This document shows, one piece after another, positions 29,296 through 40,032 of a DNA stretch of 64,000 nucleotides. Position 1 is the stretch's first letter, and each line of letters starts with the position of its first letter. The notes under the pieces are model-generated. The model was not told the origin of the DNA. It made no database searches and saw only the letters and a program-made list of their open reading frames with translations. Origin of the DNA: Flectonema sp. DT1601 (lineage: Eukaryota; Euglenozoa; Diplonemea; Diplonemida; Diplonemidae); contig OZ025817.1 in assembly GCA_964019425.1 (NCBI GenBank), positions 744,001-808,000 on the forward strand, given 5' to 3'. The position numbers were made by a program, and so were the translations under genes.

Positions 29296-30279
29296 TTACT
29301 CTTCGTGACCCTCCATTACGTTCTTACCCTTTGACCACATACCAGCCTTCCACATGTCAGACATACCAGTCTCTCCAGCAGCACCTTCCTTCTGAAGGTA
29401 GTCAATGAATGATTGTGGCTTCTTTCCGGTCAAGTTGTAGAAGTCAGGTGAGCATCTGGTGTAGAATCCATTTCTCAAGTATTCGAAGAACGCTCTTCTC
29501 TGTGGTCCGAAGTCCTTCTCAAAGGCGTCGATGTCTTGTGGTCTGTACTCAACTGGCTTACCGAGGGCCTTAGCAAGGTCAGCAGCAACATCGTACATAG
29601 ACATTGGGGTTGGTCCAGTAAGATCGTAGAACTTGTTTCCGTGTCTCTCAACTCCCTCAAGGAAGGAAACAGCGGCGGCCTCACCAATGTCATTGGTGGA
29701 TACGAAACTGTTCTTGGTGGCTCCGAGTGGAGACTGAAAGAATCCGTGCTCGTCGATGTTGCCGGTTTCTGGCTTGACAATGTGTCCTTGGAAGAAGTTG
29801 GCTCTCAGGGTGGTGGTGGTCTTTGGAAGGTGCTTGAGGAGAACCTTCTCGTCTCTCCAGTATCCTCTGAGCATTCCCGGAATCGCCTCTCCTTCCATCG
29901 AAGAGTGAACCTTCTCGTCGTATGACGCGGTTAAGTCATCAGCTCCAAAGCAGGAAAGACGGACGGCGTGCTCGATCTTTCCAAACTCGCCAACGGCGTT
30001 ACAGAAATCAGCGTGACCGTCAGCAACTGGGTCAGGGTTAGCAGAGAATACCTGAGTCATTCCATCAAGGGCTGGGGCGAAGGTGTCAGCCTTGGCGTAG
30101 TCAAACTGAACGACCTCATCAGCTCCGAGTCTCTTAACGAAGTCTGCCTTGTCCGGGGAGTGAACAGCAGCTCTGATGAAGACGTCTCTTCCGTTGTTTC
30201 TGGCGGCAGACAAGTGAGAGATAAGCTCCTTACCAACACGGCCAGTGGCCTGGGTGATTAAAACCTTAATGGCTGACAT
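29296..30279 (-). CDS. NmrA-like NAD(P)-binding protein, copy 2
   Basis: 327 residues, the same length as copy 1. The two proteins are almost identical from about residue 95 to the end, with a handful of substitutions (for example AVSFLEG against AVCFLEG, final HEE against HEK), and differ more in the first ~95 residues (LISHLSAARNNGRD against VIAHLVAAKKNGRD). The DNA over the 3' two thirds is also nearly identical, including third codon positions, which points to recent duplication or gene conversion. The nucleotide-binding loop has the same Gln in place of the first Gly. TTTTTAATCAG ends 20 bases before the ATG. Confidence 0.75.
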   Translation of the reverse strand: MSAIKVLITQATGRVGKELISHLSAARNNGRDVFIRAAVHSPDKADFVKRLGADEVVQFDYAKADTFAPALDGMTQVFSANPDPVADGHADFCNAVGEFGKIEHAVRLSCFGADDLTASYDEKVHSSMEGEAIPGMLRGYWRDEKVLLKHLPKTTTTLRANFFQGHIVKPETGNIDEHGFFQSPLGATKNSFVSTNDIGEAAAVSFLEGVERHGNKFYDLTGPTPMSMYDVAADLAKALGKPVEYRPQDIDAFEKDFGPQRRAFFEYLRNGFYTRCSPDFYNLTGKKPQSFIDYLQKEGAAGETGMSDMWKAGMWSKGKNVMEGHEE

Positions 30280-30413
30280 TGTATGATGAGATTAATTATC
30301 TGATTAAAAAATAAAATAAAATAAACAAACAAAAAATAACCAAACAAAAAAAAAAAAACCCCCCAAATACAGATACAAACATTTATCATAACAATCTAAA
30401 AGTATTCTATAAG

Positions 30414-31187
30414 CTACTTAAACGGTACGCTAGTCCTTGAACACATCCGTTGCGTACTTTTACCCATCGTAATTTGTAATTGAATATCAGCTATAGCATT
30501 ATTAGAACAACTCGAAGGCATCTTTTGACTACCCAGCAATCTGTTGTAAGTCATTCGATCAATAAGTGGCTTCGATATTGGACGTTGACTCTTCTGTTGT
30601 AAAGATGGAGGAGACAACTGTTGCTGTTCTTTAGTAACTTTCGGAAACTGTTCTCTTAACGGAGAGTATTCAATTTCCCAATTTTCTAACTTTTCTTGTT
30701 TCAAAAGTTTTTCAGACTCATTCATCAACTGTTGTTGTGAAACTCTTTTTTTAAATTCTTTTTTATCCTTCGCAATGCGATTCTGGTTTTGAATACAATC
30801 AGCTTCCCTCAGTAATACGTCTACGTGTTTTAATTGGTCACCATCATACTTGTGAATCACTTTATTAACTTTTTCTAAGTCTTGTAGTCGAGTTGTATTT
30901 TGTTGATCATGAATCCGTCTCGCTGTTTGTTTTTGTTTTTCATTTTTATTTTTTATATCTTTTGCTCGATTATTGTCGTTAATTTCTTTTCTGACTATGG
31001 ATTCATTCATTTTACGATGAGATACTCGTTTACTGTTTAGTGCTACCACCAGGTTATGTTTTGACGCATTTTGAATTCCCACCTTAGATATGAGTGTGTC
31101 GCAGTCAATCTTTCTCTTTATAACTTCTCTTTTTATCCAATTATTCACGAGAGTCTTAGCAGCAACCGACTCATGCCGGGAACACAT
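30414..31187 (-). CDS. Basic coiled-coil protein of unknown function
   Basis: 257 residues, intronless, rich in Lys, Asn, Gln and Arg. Helical, charged segments run from about residue 40 to 180 (NDNNRAKDIKNKNEKQKQTA, NRIAKDKKEFKKRVSQQQL), followed by a Pro/Ser/Gln-rich segment. No domain was recognised. The ATG at 31187 lies 4 bases after GTATAAACAG, a possible acceptor with a poor pyrimidine tract. Its place in the cluster, its full-length open frame and the absence of homopolymer inflation support a real gene. Confidence 0.55.
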   Translation of the reverse strand: MCSRHESVAAKTLVNNWIKREVIKRKIDCDTLISKVGIQNASKHNLVVALNSKRVSHRKMNESIVRKEINDNNRAKDIKNKNEKQKQTARRIHDQQNTTRLQDLEKVNKVIHKYDGDQLKHVDVLLREADCIQNQNRIAKDKKEFKKRVSQQQLMNESEKLLKQEKLENWEIEYSPLREQFPKVTKEQQQLSPPSLQQKSQRPISKPLIDRMTYNRLLGSQKMPSSCSNNAIADIQLQITMGKSTQRMCSRTSVPFK

Positions 31188-32313
31188 TTCGCTGTTTATA
31201 CAACCATATTATGAATGCTAAATGTAAATTTAATTTAAGGTTTATATATGCTGTGGATACTATTTCTCTATATTGTGGTGGTGTGCTATTTGTTGTATAA
31301 ATAAATTTAAAACAAACACATAAAGACAAAATGCAACATTTCGAATCTCTCAGAACATCAAATTGCACACTACTACGGCTTCTCTTTTTCAGTTATTCTT
31401 TTTTTTGGTTCGTTTTTTTTTTTTTTTTTTTTTTTCGTCTCTCTCTCTCTCTTTGTTTTTTTTTTTTTTTTTCCTTTCTCTTCTATCTCAAACACCTACA
31501 AACGGAGTAAAAAATTAGACCAGGACCAGGGTGTTCTAAGTTGCGCACAAAAAAAAACAATGTAACCTGTACGCAAATTCTTCCAATAAAGGCTTTCCTT
31601 CTTTTTTTTTTTTTTTTTTTTTTTTTTTCTTCCCCCAAATTAAGACTTAATGAAACAATAAGAAAAGAATTCAGAGTTACTAATTCACGTCACAGAGTTC
31701 GTTCGAGACCGTCTCCATGTCCACACTGTAGAATCACCAATAAGCTGTTTTCCCAACTACTTTCCACACATAAACTTAAAGCATTCCTGCCAAGGCCGGC
31801 CATTAAGTTTTTTTTTTTCTTTCTTCACAAGTATTAAGGAAGCTACACTTGGAAGAAATCAACCGAAGCACTCCTGTCTGTTTTCTGGTACCAAGAATAT
31901 GAACACCCGCAAGTGAGAGATGAGAAAGCTACCAAAAAGAAAGGTACGTACTAATTCGTTTGTGGAACTACTTGTGTTGTGAAGTAGGATGAACTAACAG
32001 GGTAGTAATGTGGCAGCTAGCAACGCGCTCCTCACACCTTAGAAATCCCTTAACAAAAAAAAAAAAAAAAACATGAAAAAGTATTGGCATTACAAGTAAC
32101 AGGTTCATGGTGAGAACACTAATTTGTTTTGCTTGTTGTAATCAATACAGACTGTGAGAGCTAGAGGGGATTACATGTGCTGCCCAACATTATTTTTACC
32201 CCCCTCATGTAAAGGGGTTGTTCGGTATTTTTAAAAAAGAAAAAAAATAATAAAACATTTCCCCCCAGCCAGATAATACAGTGGTCCCAAAGACGTGTTG
32301 CTAACAATGACTA
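31188..32313. other. intergenic spacer, about 1.1 kb
   Basis: Long T tracts lie at 31408-31435, 31457-31472 and 31601-31628, with a CT dinucleotide run at about 31438-31451. The rest is mixed sequence with no convincing open frame or RNA gene. It is among the longest spacers in the cluster. Confidence 0.5.
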
Positions 32314-33547
32314 TCACACAACCATGGCAGCAGCATCCTCAAAGGCTTCATCAAGCTCTCTGTAGCGACGTACCTGTTATCAGTTTGGTTTTGATAAACG
32401 TGTCTTTGAACACTATTGGTATCAATCGATATTAAAAAAAAAGTAAAATAACATACGAGAGGGTGACCTGGGGAACCGCTGTTGAGGATGTCAAGGGACG
32501 ACTTGCAATCGGTCGTTGGTTTAGTTTGTTTTTTACAGACAATCAAATTGATCAAAGTGTCAGGATCACTTTCTCTAATGACAGTTGCTTCTTCAACGTG
32601 TGTCTGTGCAGCAGAGTAGTCTCTGCTCATCATTGCGGACATTGCCATACCGTTAAGCAGCAGTGGTGTATTTCCAAATCTACCCTGCAATTCCTCGTAA
32701 ATCCTACCCGCCTCAATAATGTCCTTTTCTTGTTTTCGGAGAAGGACACTTGCCTGAGACATCAGAGTTAGTGGCGCGTCTTCATCAATTTTAATCATCG
32801 CCTTTACTTCACTGTCAGCATGTTCAACTCTGTTAATACGAAGGTAGATATCTACTAAAAGTGAGTGTACCTGAAGTAGAGCGTTGAAGACGCCCGGTAC
32901 CTTTTGCTTCTCAGCCTTTTCTGCTTGCTTAGAAAGACCGCTAATCCAAAACTTTAACCATTGGTAAGCAGTGTTAAATTCCTTTTCGTGTATCATTATA
33001 GTAGCGCAGAGGCATGCCATGGTGCTGGTTGCCTCAGTACCTTCACAGTCTTGCTTAGTGACGGCATCGACTAATTGACGAGCTGCTTCCTTAGCAGTTT
33101 CTTTGCCGCCTTCATTTGGGCGTGCGCTGGCAGATGCCTTCAAATAATCAGCTAACAGTAACAATGCTTTGTGCAGATTATGTGTCGATCCGTCGAGCTC
33201 TGACTGAGCCAGCTGGTATCTCTTTAACCCAACGTGAGCATGTGCCCTGTTTTTTGTGTTTTTTTTTTTTGTTTGTCAATGTTTTTCTCAATAACATTAC
33301 TGTAACTTACCGGGTTGATAAATTAGAGATGCGAGTATTTGACTCACATATCAATCAAGTACCAGGTGCTATTTATATTATTTATAACAAAGAACAGCAC
33401 ATACATGATGTAGTCTCTCTCAGCCTCAAAGTTCTTCTTGTCCTCACCCTTCTTGTGAGCTGCGGATAGCTGCGGAGCTTCGTGGATGATCATGTTGTAG
33501 TTACCGATGGCCAAAGCACATCGGAGTTCGTACAAATCGTCCGACAT
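32314..33547 (-). CDS. COPE: Coatomer subunit epsilon (COPE)
   Basis: Three exons, 33547-33405, 33246-32457 and 32373-32314, giving 330 residues. Both introns have GTATGT donors; the first is at phase 2, the second at phase 0. Family features include the start LYELRCALAIGNYNMIIHEA, a run of TPR-like helices (MSAMMSRDYSAAQTHVEEA, PDTLINLIVCKKQT) and the ending HPLVRRYRELDEAF after joining exon 3, which parallels the HPF-type C-terminus of epsilon-COP. COPE stabilises alpha-COP in the COPI coat for Golgi-to-ER and intra-Golgi transport. Length is slightly above the usual ~300. TTTCTGTTTCAAG ends 17 bases before the ATG. Confidence 0.85.
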
Positions 33548-34205
33548 TTAGGAGAACGTAAACCCTTGAAACAGAAATATATTTTGTTAAGAATGAACAA
33601 TGAATTGATCTTGAACTGTGTCAGAGGCAGAACCCGAGGAGGCTACATAAACATAGTTGAGCAGCTGGAATACAATAAATGTCATAACAGTTTTCTTGTT
33701 GTCAAAAACAACCTTCTGAGAACAAAAAAAAACAAATATTTAAAAAGAAAAAAAAAAAAAAAAAAGCTTTCTAATGATATTTCCTCAAGACAGAAAAAGA
33801 AAAGTAGCAAAATAATATTTTTACGTTTTCTTTTTCTTTTTGTTGCTTTTTTTTTTTTTTTTTTTTTTTTTTGCACATTTTTTGTTGCTGAATTCTACTA
33901 CAACTACCATACCGCGAAGGAAATATAATTCCGATGAACCACTACAACTCTAAATAAAGAAACAAATCATAAGAAAACTACCTATCGTATCTAAGGACTG
34001 AATAACAAAGAGAGCCTCATCTAAAAAAGGGAATGGAGATCGACATTCACTCCACAAAAGAAATAAAACCAGGTAAGAACTTGAATCAATGATCAAAAGC
34101 AGCTATCGTATACCAGTGAACTAGTCTGCTACCCAAATCATTGACAAGAAGTTCCCCGAGCAACACAAAACGAGATACCGGTGATCAAGCTAAACAGAAT
34201 TTGGA
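33548..34205. other. intergenic spacer
   Basis: A and T runs near 33749-33764 and 33847-33872 separate two short AT-rich stretches. The plus-strand frame through this area depends on those runs and is not considered coding. Confidence 0.5.
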
Positions 34206-36044
34206 TCACCTGTAGGGAGCAAGCTCGTAGGGTGATATTCTACTTGCATTCGCCTGTTTTTCACGTAGTAAAAGTGCAACTTCTCTCCCGCCTAGTTCGA
34301 TTTCACGACGTTGTAAATCTGATTCGCGGTTATCTAATTCAGTCGGACGAGAACTTTGCGAAAATGGCATCATTCTGATAGACGTCACTCCAGGAGTATG
34401 GGAAACAAGTGAATTTAAATTATGTTGAGGTGGAGAACGAGGACCTTCAAAGACGTCAGTTTTATCAGCTGGAGTTCCGAAAACCGAAGGATCCGAAGGT
34501 AGAGGTGGTGCTAATTGTGTATGAAACGAAGGCCGCCTCGGAACCAGTGGCATCGGCGCGGGAACCCTAACTACTTCCTGATTAGGTGGTGAATTCTGTA
34601 CAATTGAGGGTAGTACTGCTTGTGAGACAACACCCGCCGCTAAAGTTGAGACATTTCTAATAGGTTTTGCCAACCTAAAGTCCATGTCGAAATGCATGAT
34701 AGAAAACGGTGGCGAATTTAAAATCTCCTTCCTCCTCAAGTCTGGTATGTTGTCACTGAGGTTGTTAGTGAGAAGCATTTCACAATATTCATGAGACAGA
34801 AGCAACATGAAAATCTTATCAGGTGCAAATACCAATTGATTTATTAAACTTTTTAAAGTACTGGCATCAGTGCAGTCCAAGAGATTTTGGGTACAGAGCT
34901 CGGCCGTGTCAATAGGAATGTTTTCAAGTAAGTGATTAGCTATGCGAGGATTGTCCATGTACAAGTGTCGAGTTCTTTCTTGAGTGAATTGATCAAAGAA
35001 TGTAGCATTAGCCGGTACAACATCAGAGTTTAGTTTAGCATATCTCGAAATTGTAACATTTCGGTTATACGTTGAGACCAGCGGTTGCAAACAAATCCGC
35101 GCTGTTTGTGCAGCTAGAACAAACGGTCCCAACACAACTCTTTCTACATTACAAAACTCAAGCTCTACTTCATTCATTGGGTGCTGAATGATTGCAGCTA
35201 TTTTTTTTTCTAATTCTTCAGCCAGAATTCGAGTCTGTCCAGACATGCCACTCTGAAGTTCATCATCTACGGGTAGCTTCATAAGAAACACACTTTTAAT
35301 CACATCAGGTTGTGGACAACTCATAACTGATACCACAACTTCTGTTCCATCTAAGCAAGCAACACGTGTATTTACTATAGTATTTAAGATTAAGGCACGC
35401 ATTGGTATTTCAGCTTTGCCATACACTGACCTATCCTGCGTTACGAGTGCTATTCGAACACAATCAGCATCTTCACGGAGACAGCCAAAGTATCGAGTTG
35501 TATTCCAAATAAGTGTTGTTGTCTCCGTCACAGCAGTTGGCCACTTTACTTCGCCTCCCACCATGTTACCTCGGTGCATGGCTTTTGCTTGACAGGATAG
35601 CAGAACTCTTGCAAGTGGTAAGGATGTTATAGAAATAAGGCGAATACTTAGTCCCTCAGAAGGGGCACTTTCCCAATCATTGTCGTGTACTCCGGGCTGG
35701 TGGTCAAATGGTCTATTACCTGTTCGGTACTGAGATTGTTCATTTTCAATCGGATCAAAATAATGGTCTGTAGGCTGAGGAGGTTTATAATCATTTGGTT
35801 CATTTCGGACATTGACATTCTGGTGCTGGCTCTGTTGCATGTTTTTCTCCGAATCAAGTTTATCTTGTAGTAATGGTTGCTCCAATGGAATGTCGTTCTT
35901 CTTAGTGGTTTGTAATGTTTGTGGAGGTTTCTTCCGCTCAGGGGGAGTCCTATTCTTGCTCCTGCAATACAAGCATATTACTAGCAGACACGTCAACAAT
36001 ATGACAGCTGACAATATGATCGCAATTAATAATTGAATTTCCAT
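34206..36044 (-). CDS. Single-pass membrane protein with a C2-like region, unknown function
   Basis: 612 residues, intronless. Residues about 4-27 (QLLIAIILSAVILLTCLLVI, then a Cys-rich end) form one N-terminal membrane segment followed by basic residues (RSKNRTPPERKK), so most of the protein is probably cytoplasmic. Residues about 130-245 are beta-rich and C2-like (LSIRLISITSLPLARVLLS ... VRIALVTQDRSVYGKAEIPM). The middle part is mixed helix and strand. The last ~130 residues are Pro-rich, then charged (REIELGGREVALLLREKQ). It may be a tail-anchored-like lipid or membrane contact protein, but this is inference. CATTCTCTCAG about 55 bases upstream could be the acceptor; short upstream ATGs lie between it and the start. 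It is the most upstream gene of the cluster in this window. Confidence 0.6.
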   Translation of the reverse strand: MEIQLLIAIILSAVILLTCLLVICLYCRSKNRTPPERKKPPQTLQTTKKNDIPLEQPLLQDKLDSEKNMQQSQHQNVNVRNEPNDYKPPQPTDHYFDPIENEQSQYRTGNRPFDHQPGVHDNDWESAPSEGLSIRLISITSLPLARVLLSCQAKAMHRGNMVGGEVKWPTAVTETTTLIWNTTRYFGCLREDADCVRIALVTQDRSVYGKAEIPMRALILNTIVNTRVACLDGTEVVVSVMSCPQPDVIKSVFLMKLPVDDELQSGMSGQTRILAEELEKKIAAIIQHPMNEVELEFCNVERVVLGPFVLAAQTARICLQPLVSTYNRNVTISRYAKLNSDVVPANATFFDQFTQERTRHLYMDNPRIANHLLENIPIDTAELCTQNLLDCTDASTLKSLINQLVFAPDKIFMLLLSHEYCEMLLTNNLSDNIPDLRRKEILNSPPFSIMHFDMDFRLAKPIRNVSTLAAGVVSQAVLPSIVQNSPPNQEVVRVPAPMPLVPRRPSFHTQLAPPLPSDPSVFGTPADKTDVFEGPRSPPQHNLNSLVSHTPGVTSIRMMPFSQSSRPTELDNRESDLQRREIELGGREVALLLREKQANASRISPYELAPYR

Positions 36045-36304
36045 GTTGAATGATCATCGTCCTTCCAATAGGGAAGATGATTTACCACATTTTCTTTTGA
36101 GGTCTGAGAGAATGACTATTGCAGTAAAATTGAAATGGCGGGTCAAAACTTGATTGCCGTGCGAAAAGTACTAACAACTGTCATCGATAAAAACCCCATC
36201 AGTAAATGTTGAATACCAAAGGCTGACCACTCCCATCGTTACAACTCTTAATTTTTCTGTTGAGGGAAAAAAAAAAGTTTGAACTCATTTATAAAGATAT
36301 AAAT

Positions 36305-36546
36305 ATATTTATTGCATTAGTTAGTTAGTTAGTTATTTAATCCAACGTTACTGTATATTATGAGTGCTGGGTAACTCACAGTAACAGAGGACCCAATCCA
36401 TAGCCATATCCGAAGATTTCGCATGGATTGTTACAGTAGCATCGACTGAAGATTAATAAATACCAATCTCCAGCTTTCCGCCTCGCCTAGCTTATTAAAC
36501 TATCGAACTAAAATAAAAAAATAAAAAAAAAATATTTATTGCATTA
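36305..36546. mobile_element. Small retroposed sequence with 15-bp target-site duplication and A-rich tail
   Basis: A 212-base insert (36320-36531) is bounded by exact direct repeats ATATTTATTGCATTA at 36305-36319 and 36532-36546. The right end of the insert is an A-rich tail (36510-36531). Target duplication plus A tail is the signature of target-primed reverse transcription, so this is a SINE or other retroposed RNA. No tRNA A or B box was seen, and the source RNA was not recognised. A (GTTA)n run begins the insert. Confidence 0.6.
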
Positions 36547-38343
36547 AGAGATGACTAATACAATCATCAGTAATTTATGATACAGTTCACTAATGTTATG
36601 TACTGTAAAAGGAAATGTTCTTGGGGGGGAAATACCTACAAAGCATAGGTTTTTTTTTTTGTACAGTCCGACAATTTTTTTGTAAATGCAAACAACAACA
36701 TCAACAATACACCTATGAGTTGAAGTGTAGTTATTAATCTTACTCGACCCTTTACACTAATTTGTATTCAGTCATGTCAGTAACGAAGGAGTTTCCCGGA
36801 ATTGTTTGTCAGAGCTGATACAACAAGATCGACCAACTTCGCTAACATTGTCTGTTATAATCCAAATATCACAGCAGCATAGGTTCGTGAGTCAGGTTCT
36901 TGATGCCTTCTCATAAACGCCAAGACAACCTCTCTCTGAATATGTTACAGTGACAAGCCAATCTAAACAACAGTCACAGACATACCAACAACTCCAACCG
37001 TCTCCTCCAAGGTTATTTGTAATGACAAGTCAGCCAAACTTACATGAGTCAACAGAAGTGACACATCTGCTCCCGCCAGCTCCGCCAACATTGATCGCTA
37101 CAACTGAAACAACTCAACAACAAGGGTTCGATATCGGAATGATATTTAGGAATGAGACACCAATAGATATTAGTAAGAAAGTAATTAGATGATCTTGGAA
37201 CAGGTATAGAAAGTATAGGAAATGTAAGACGATTCTGGCTCCACCGCAGAATTTCCGCACTTTCAAATCACTTGCGATCTCAATAATTACCAAAACAAAT
37301 TGCGTGTATCACGAGCACTTTCCATATCTATTGAGTTATTAGTAATGCCGCGAGCTAAATGTGAGTGCAGTTTACGTTTATGTGGAGCTGTCGGGATCGT
37401 AATTCTTGAACCATGCCACTTGGAACCGACAACAATCCATTTAGTGTTATCGGCATCCTTGACATGTTGAAATCCCATCTGAAAGTTCAAAATTGTGGTG
37501 ACAGGTCGGTACCACGTAGCAGAAAGGCACTTGAAGTATCCCACTGAAACCCGTTATTCTCTGCGAGTTCCTTATTGAAAATTATGGGGGGGCGATATTA
37601 GCTTGCTCCCCGCAAACAACGCACCTGTTGTTGCACTTATCTTGGATGGTCTTTTTAAGAGTATCAGAGTTTTGTTGTTGACTGAGATCCTCCTTGGTTA
37701 AATAATTCGGTTTTCGGGTATTTCTGTATGTAATAGAATTTCGCCAAACCTGATAGCTCCTAAGGCACCTGTAGTAACATGTAACTTAACTTTTGGGTTT
37801 ATACAGGTGGATATGGGCAAGGCTTTTGGCTTCGGCCCTCTATTCCACAATGCAACAGAACACCTGTCATCCAGCGCATCATCCATATCATCCCGATGTG
37901 TGCTTAGCGGCGAGCAGCAAGAAAGAAACAAAGTAGTAAGTGTTCAAACCTGTTTTGTTGTGTTTATTGTTGGCAATTTAGGCCGCACAAGTCACACATA
38001 GGGATCGATGATGGCTGCTTCTTCAGTGGTGGTGTCTGTCTTGTCACATTGTAGTGACAGCCCCTATTAGGCATGTTAAGCTGACCTATACTTGGAAGCA
38101 ATGAAGCAAGAACATAAGAGAAACAATGTGTCCCCATACAGACCGGAGCGTGTTAGGTTCACTCAACGACTATAAAACAATCAATCCGAAGGGCTGTCGG
38201 TGACCAATACAAAAAAAGGTCGGACCCGTTCAGACAGGTTTACCCCGAAATGCGTTAAACTGTCAATGTATTTATATCCAGATGCGTTGCAACTCTCAGA
38301 ATATGCATGCAAGGCAGGTTGTAGCGCCTGTAACTTGGACAGC
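36547..38343. other. Degenerate non-repetitive DNA at the gene-cluster/repeat boundary
   Basis: No gene could be supported. Short open frames occur at 36950-37192 (plus, Gln/Pro-rich), 37287-37544 (minus) and 37698-37931 (minus). None has a clear start context or a recognised domain. Base composition is more mixed than in the neighbouring satellite, so this may be decayed gene or transposon remnants. Confidence 0.4.
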
Positions 38344-38535
38344 GAATTTCGAAAAGGTGGGAAGTAACGGACTGGGAGCTTTTGGCTCCTGCCCTATTCC
38401 CGATGTACACTTTCTTTTTATTTTATTTTTTTAACAGGCCCAAAGGGCGACAATGACTGATGCTGACCAAGGAATAATATTCAAATGAATTTTCGTTTCA
38501 AAGAAACGAACAGAATAAAGAGAGAGGCAGAAGAA
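38344..38535 (+). mobile_element. LINE 3' end fragment (3' UTR)
   Basis: Matches the minus-strand LINE at 46792-46985 and the fragment at 50569-50724: GGGAAGTAACGGACTGGGAG, GGCCCAAAGGGCGACAATGA and CAAAGAAACGAACAGAAT recur in the same order. In the copy at 46773-47790 these bases follow the reverse-transcriptase C-terminus, so this is the 3' untranslated end of the family. It carries no poly(A) tail, ending in an AT-rich stretch. Confidence 0.7.
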
Positions 38536-38569
38536 AATATAATATGAAGATATTAATTGGGGGGATGCT

Positions 38570-38707
38570 TAAGTTGACATAATTCAACTCGAAACAGTTT
38601 AATTATCGTCGAGTGGGAATTCCGGCGCCGAGCGCGAAAAGCGCGAGGGGTCGGCATCACCACGAGAAGATAATTATGAGTTGAGAGTTAGACATTATGT
38701 CAACTTA
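38570..38707. repeat. Long imperfect palindrome (nested hairpin)
   Basis: TAAGTTGACATAAT (from 38570) is mirrored by ATTATGTCAACTTA (to 38707). Inside are TAATTATCGTCGAGTGG against CCACGAGAAGATAATTA, and a central GCCGAGCGCG / GCGCGAGGGGTCGGC stem. A single strand would fold into one ~138-base rod with small bulges. The GC-rich tip is unlike the AT-rich surroundings. Confidence 0.75.
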
Positions 38708-38722
38708 CCGCCCAATTTTATA

Positions 38723-39210
38723 TTTAATGCCATAAATTAGAATTAGGACTGTGCACATTTCATCACGAGAACCGCTGCTGATTTCTTCCATTTCACTATT
38801 GCCCTCCCCACATAATTACACTCACGGGCTCAATAATTTTACGTTTGAAAGAAGCGTGAAATTAGGGCTCATAATGCCACTGAGGTCATAATCACACTCC
38901 TACTGATGCCCATTATCCACATCCATTAAATTATCCTCCCGGAAAACTTAAAATCACCCCCAACATAATTGCCATTATGTCAAAATCACCCGGATTATTA
39001 CAGGTCAATAACTACATCGCTACAGCCATTTTAAACCAAAAACAGAAAATCATAATTTTACTGCTGTATTAGATTTGGTCTTAACTTCACACTTTTGTGA
39101 TAATTTCGATTTGCCAGCCATCGGCCTTGTGTACGGAATGTAATTATCGGCTTATTTCTACTCCGCGAGTGATGAAATGTGCACAGAAATAATTCGTTTA
39201 TGGCATTAAA
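38723..39210. mobile_element. MITE-like element with ~45-bp inverted ends and TA flanks
   Basis: The left end starts TTTAATGCCATAAA and continues to CTGTGCACATTTCATCAC (to about 38767). The right end is its reverse complement (GTGATGAAATGTGCACAG ... TTTATGGCATTAAA, 39170-39210). The element is flanked by TA on both sides, as for Tc1/mariner-type insertions, though TA is weak evidence in AT-rich DNA. The 488-base body codes for nothing evident and has scattered CATAAT motifs. Confidence 0.6.
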
Positions 39211-39227
39211 TAAATAAACGTTATATA

Positions 39228-39948
39228 GTGATCCCAGCTACAGTTTTGTTTTTCTTTCTTTTTTTTAGAAGAAGATCAGGGCCTATATCTTTTCTTTTTT
39301 ATTCTCTATCTGTTCTGATCTGTTACTTCATTTGTCTTGTTTAACTTCAGTTATATCCATTTTACTTTTTATTGTTTCCCATCTACTTTTTATTTTCTAT
39401 TAGTTCTGGTCAGAAACCTGGGCAGCAAGAAGGAAAGCAGTTTAGTACTTCTGGGTGTTTGGCATCACCCCCCATAGTGAGCAAGTACAACAGGTAGCAT
39501 TGGTAGTCTGTTGATCCTGAGTGATCCCAGCTACAGTTTTGTTTTTCTTTCTTTTTTTTAGAAGAAGATCAGGACATCCAAGCACTGCTGGATAGTTGCT
39601 GAATGCAGGGCCTGCCTGTGGCATTATAATAACAGGCTAAGTCATTTGTAGTTCATAGTTTACCTTTGATTTTATAACTTCACATAGGTACTATGAACGA
39701 TGAGAGATCCAGTGGGATCACTCAGGGTCTAGTAGAGACCACCAATGTTGTGCGTTGATAGGCAAGGTGACCAACCTTGACATTCTTTCTTTTCTCTCCT
39801 GTTGTGACAAACACAAAATACACACACAGCTTACAGTGTGTTCTTTGTGTATGTTTTCTTCAGGTGTGAGTAGTTTTTTTGTTCTTGCTCTTCAGGGAGG
39901 GCCTTAGCCAAAAGCTAACAGTCCAAATCTCACCTGGTAATTCAACTC
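39228..39948 (+). mobile_element. LINE-family internal fragment, truncated at both ends
   Basis: Shares most of its length with 54902-55603 (same orientation) and, inverted, with 48950-49670 and 47437-47790. An internal direct repeat of GTGATCCCAGCTACAG and the bases after it (39228 and 39522) is seen only in this copy. The right end (CCAAATCTCACCTGG) corresponds to reading frame upstream of the reverse-transcriptase C-terminus in the 46773-47790 copy (EGLSQKLTVQISPGN). Confidence 0.6.
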
Positions 39949-40032
39949 TCTGGTCTTAGAGAGGACGAGACATGGCACACTTCAAGAGGAACAATTAGGC
40001 GGTTATCACCGACATCGTCGAGGATGACCCAA

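Noticed and set aside
27908-29925. Antisense 129-codon frames opposite both NmrA-like genes
   Set aside because: Their conservation follows from the duplicated genes on the other strand; codon bias supports the minus-strand reading.
39238-39253. SL-like AGCTACAGTTT in LINE fragments
   Set aside because: Only 11 bases match the leader and the conserved TTTCTGTACT core is missing; probably chance.
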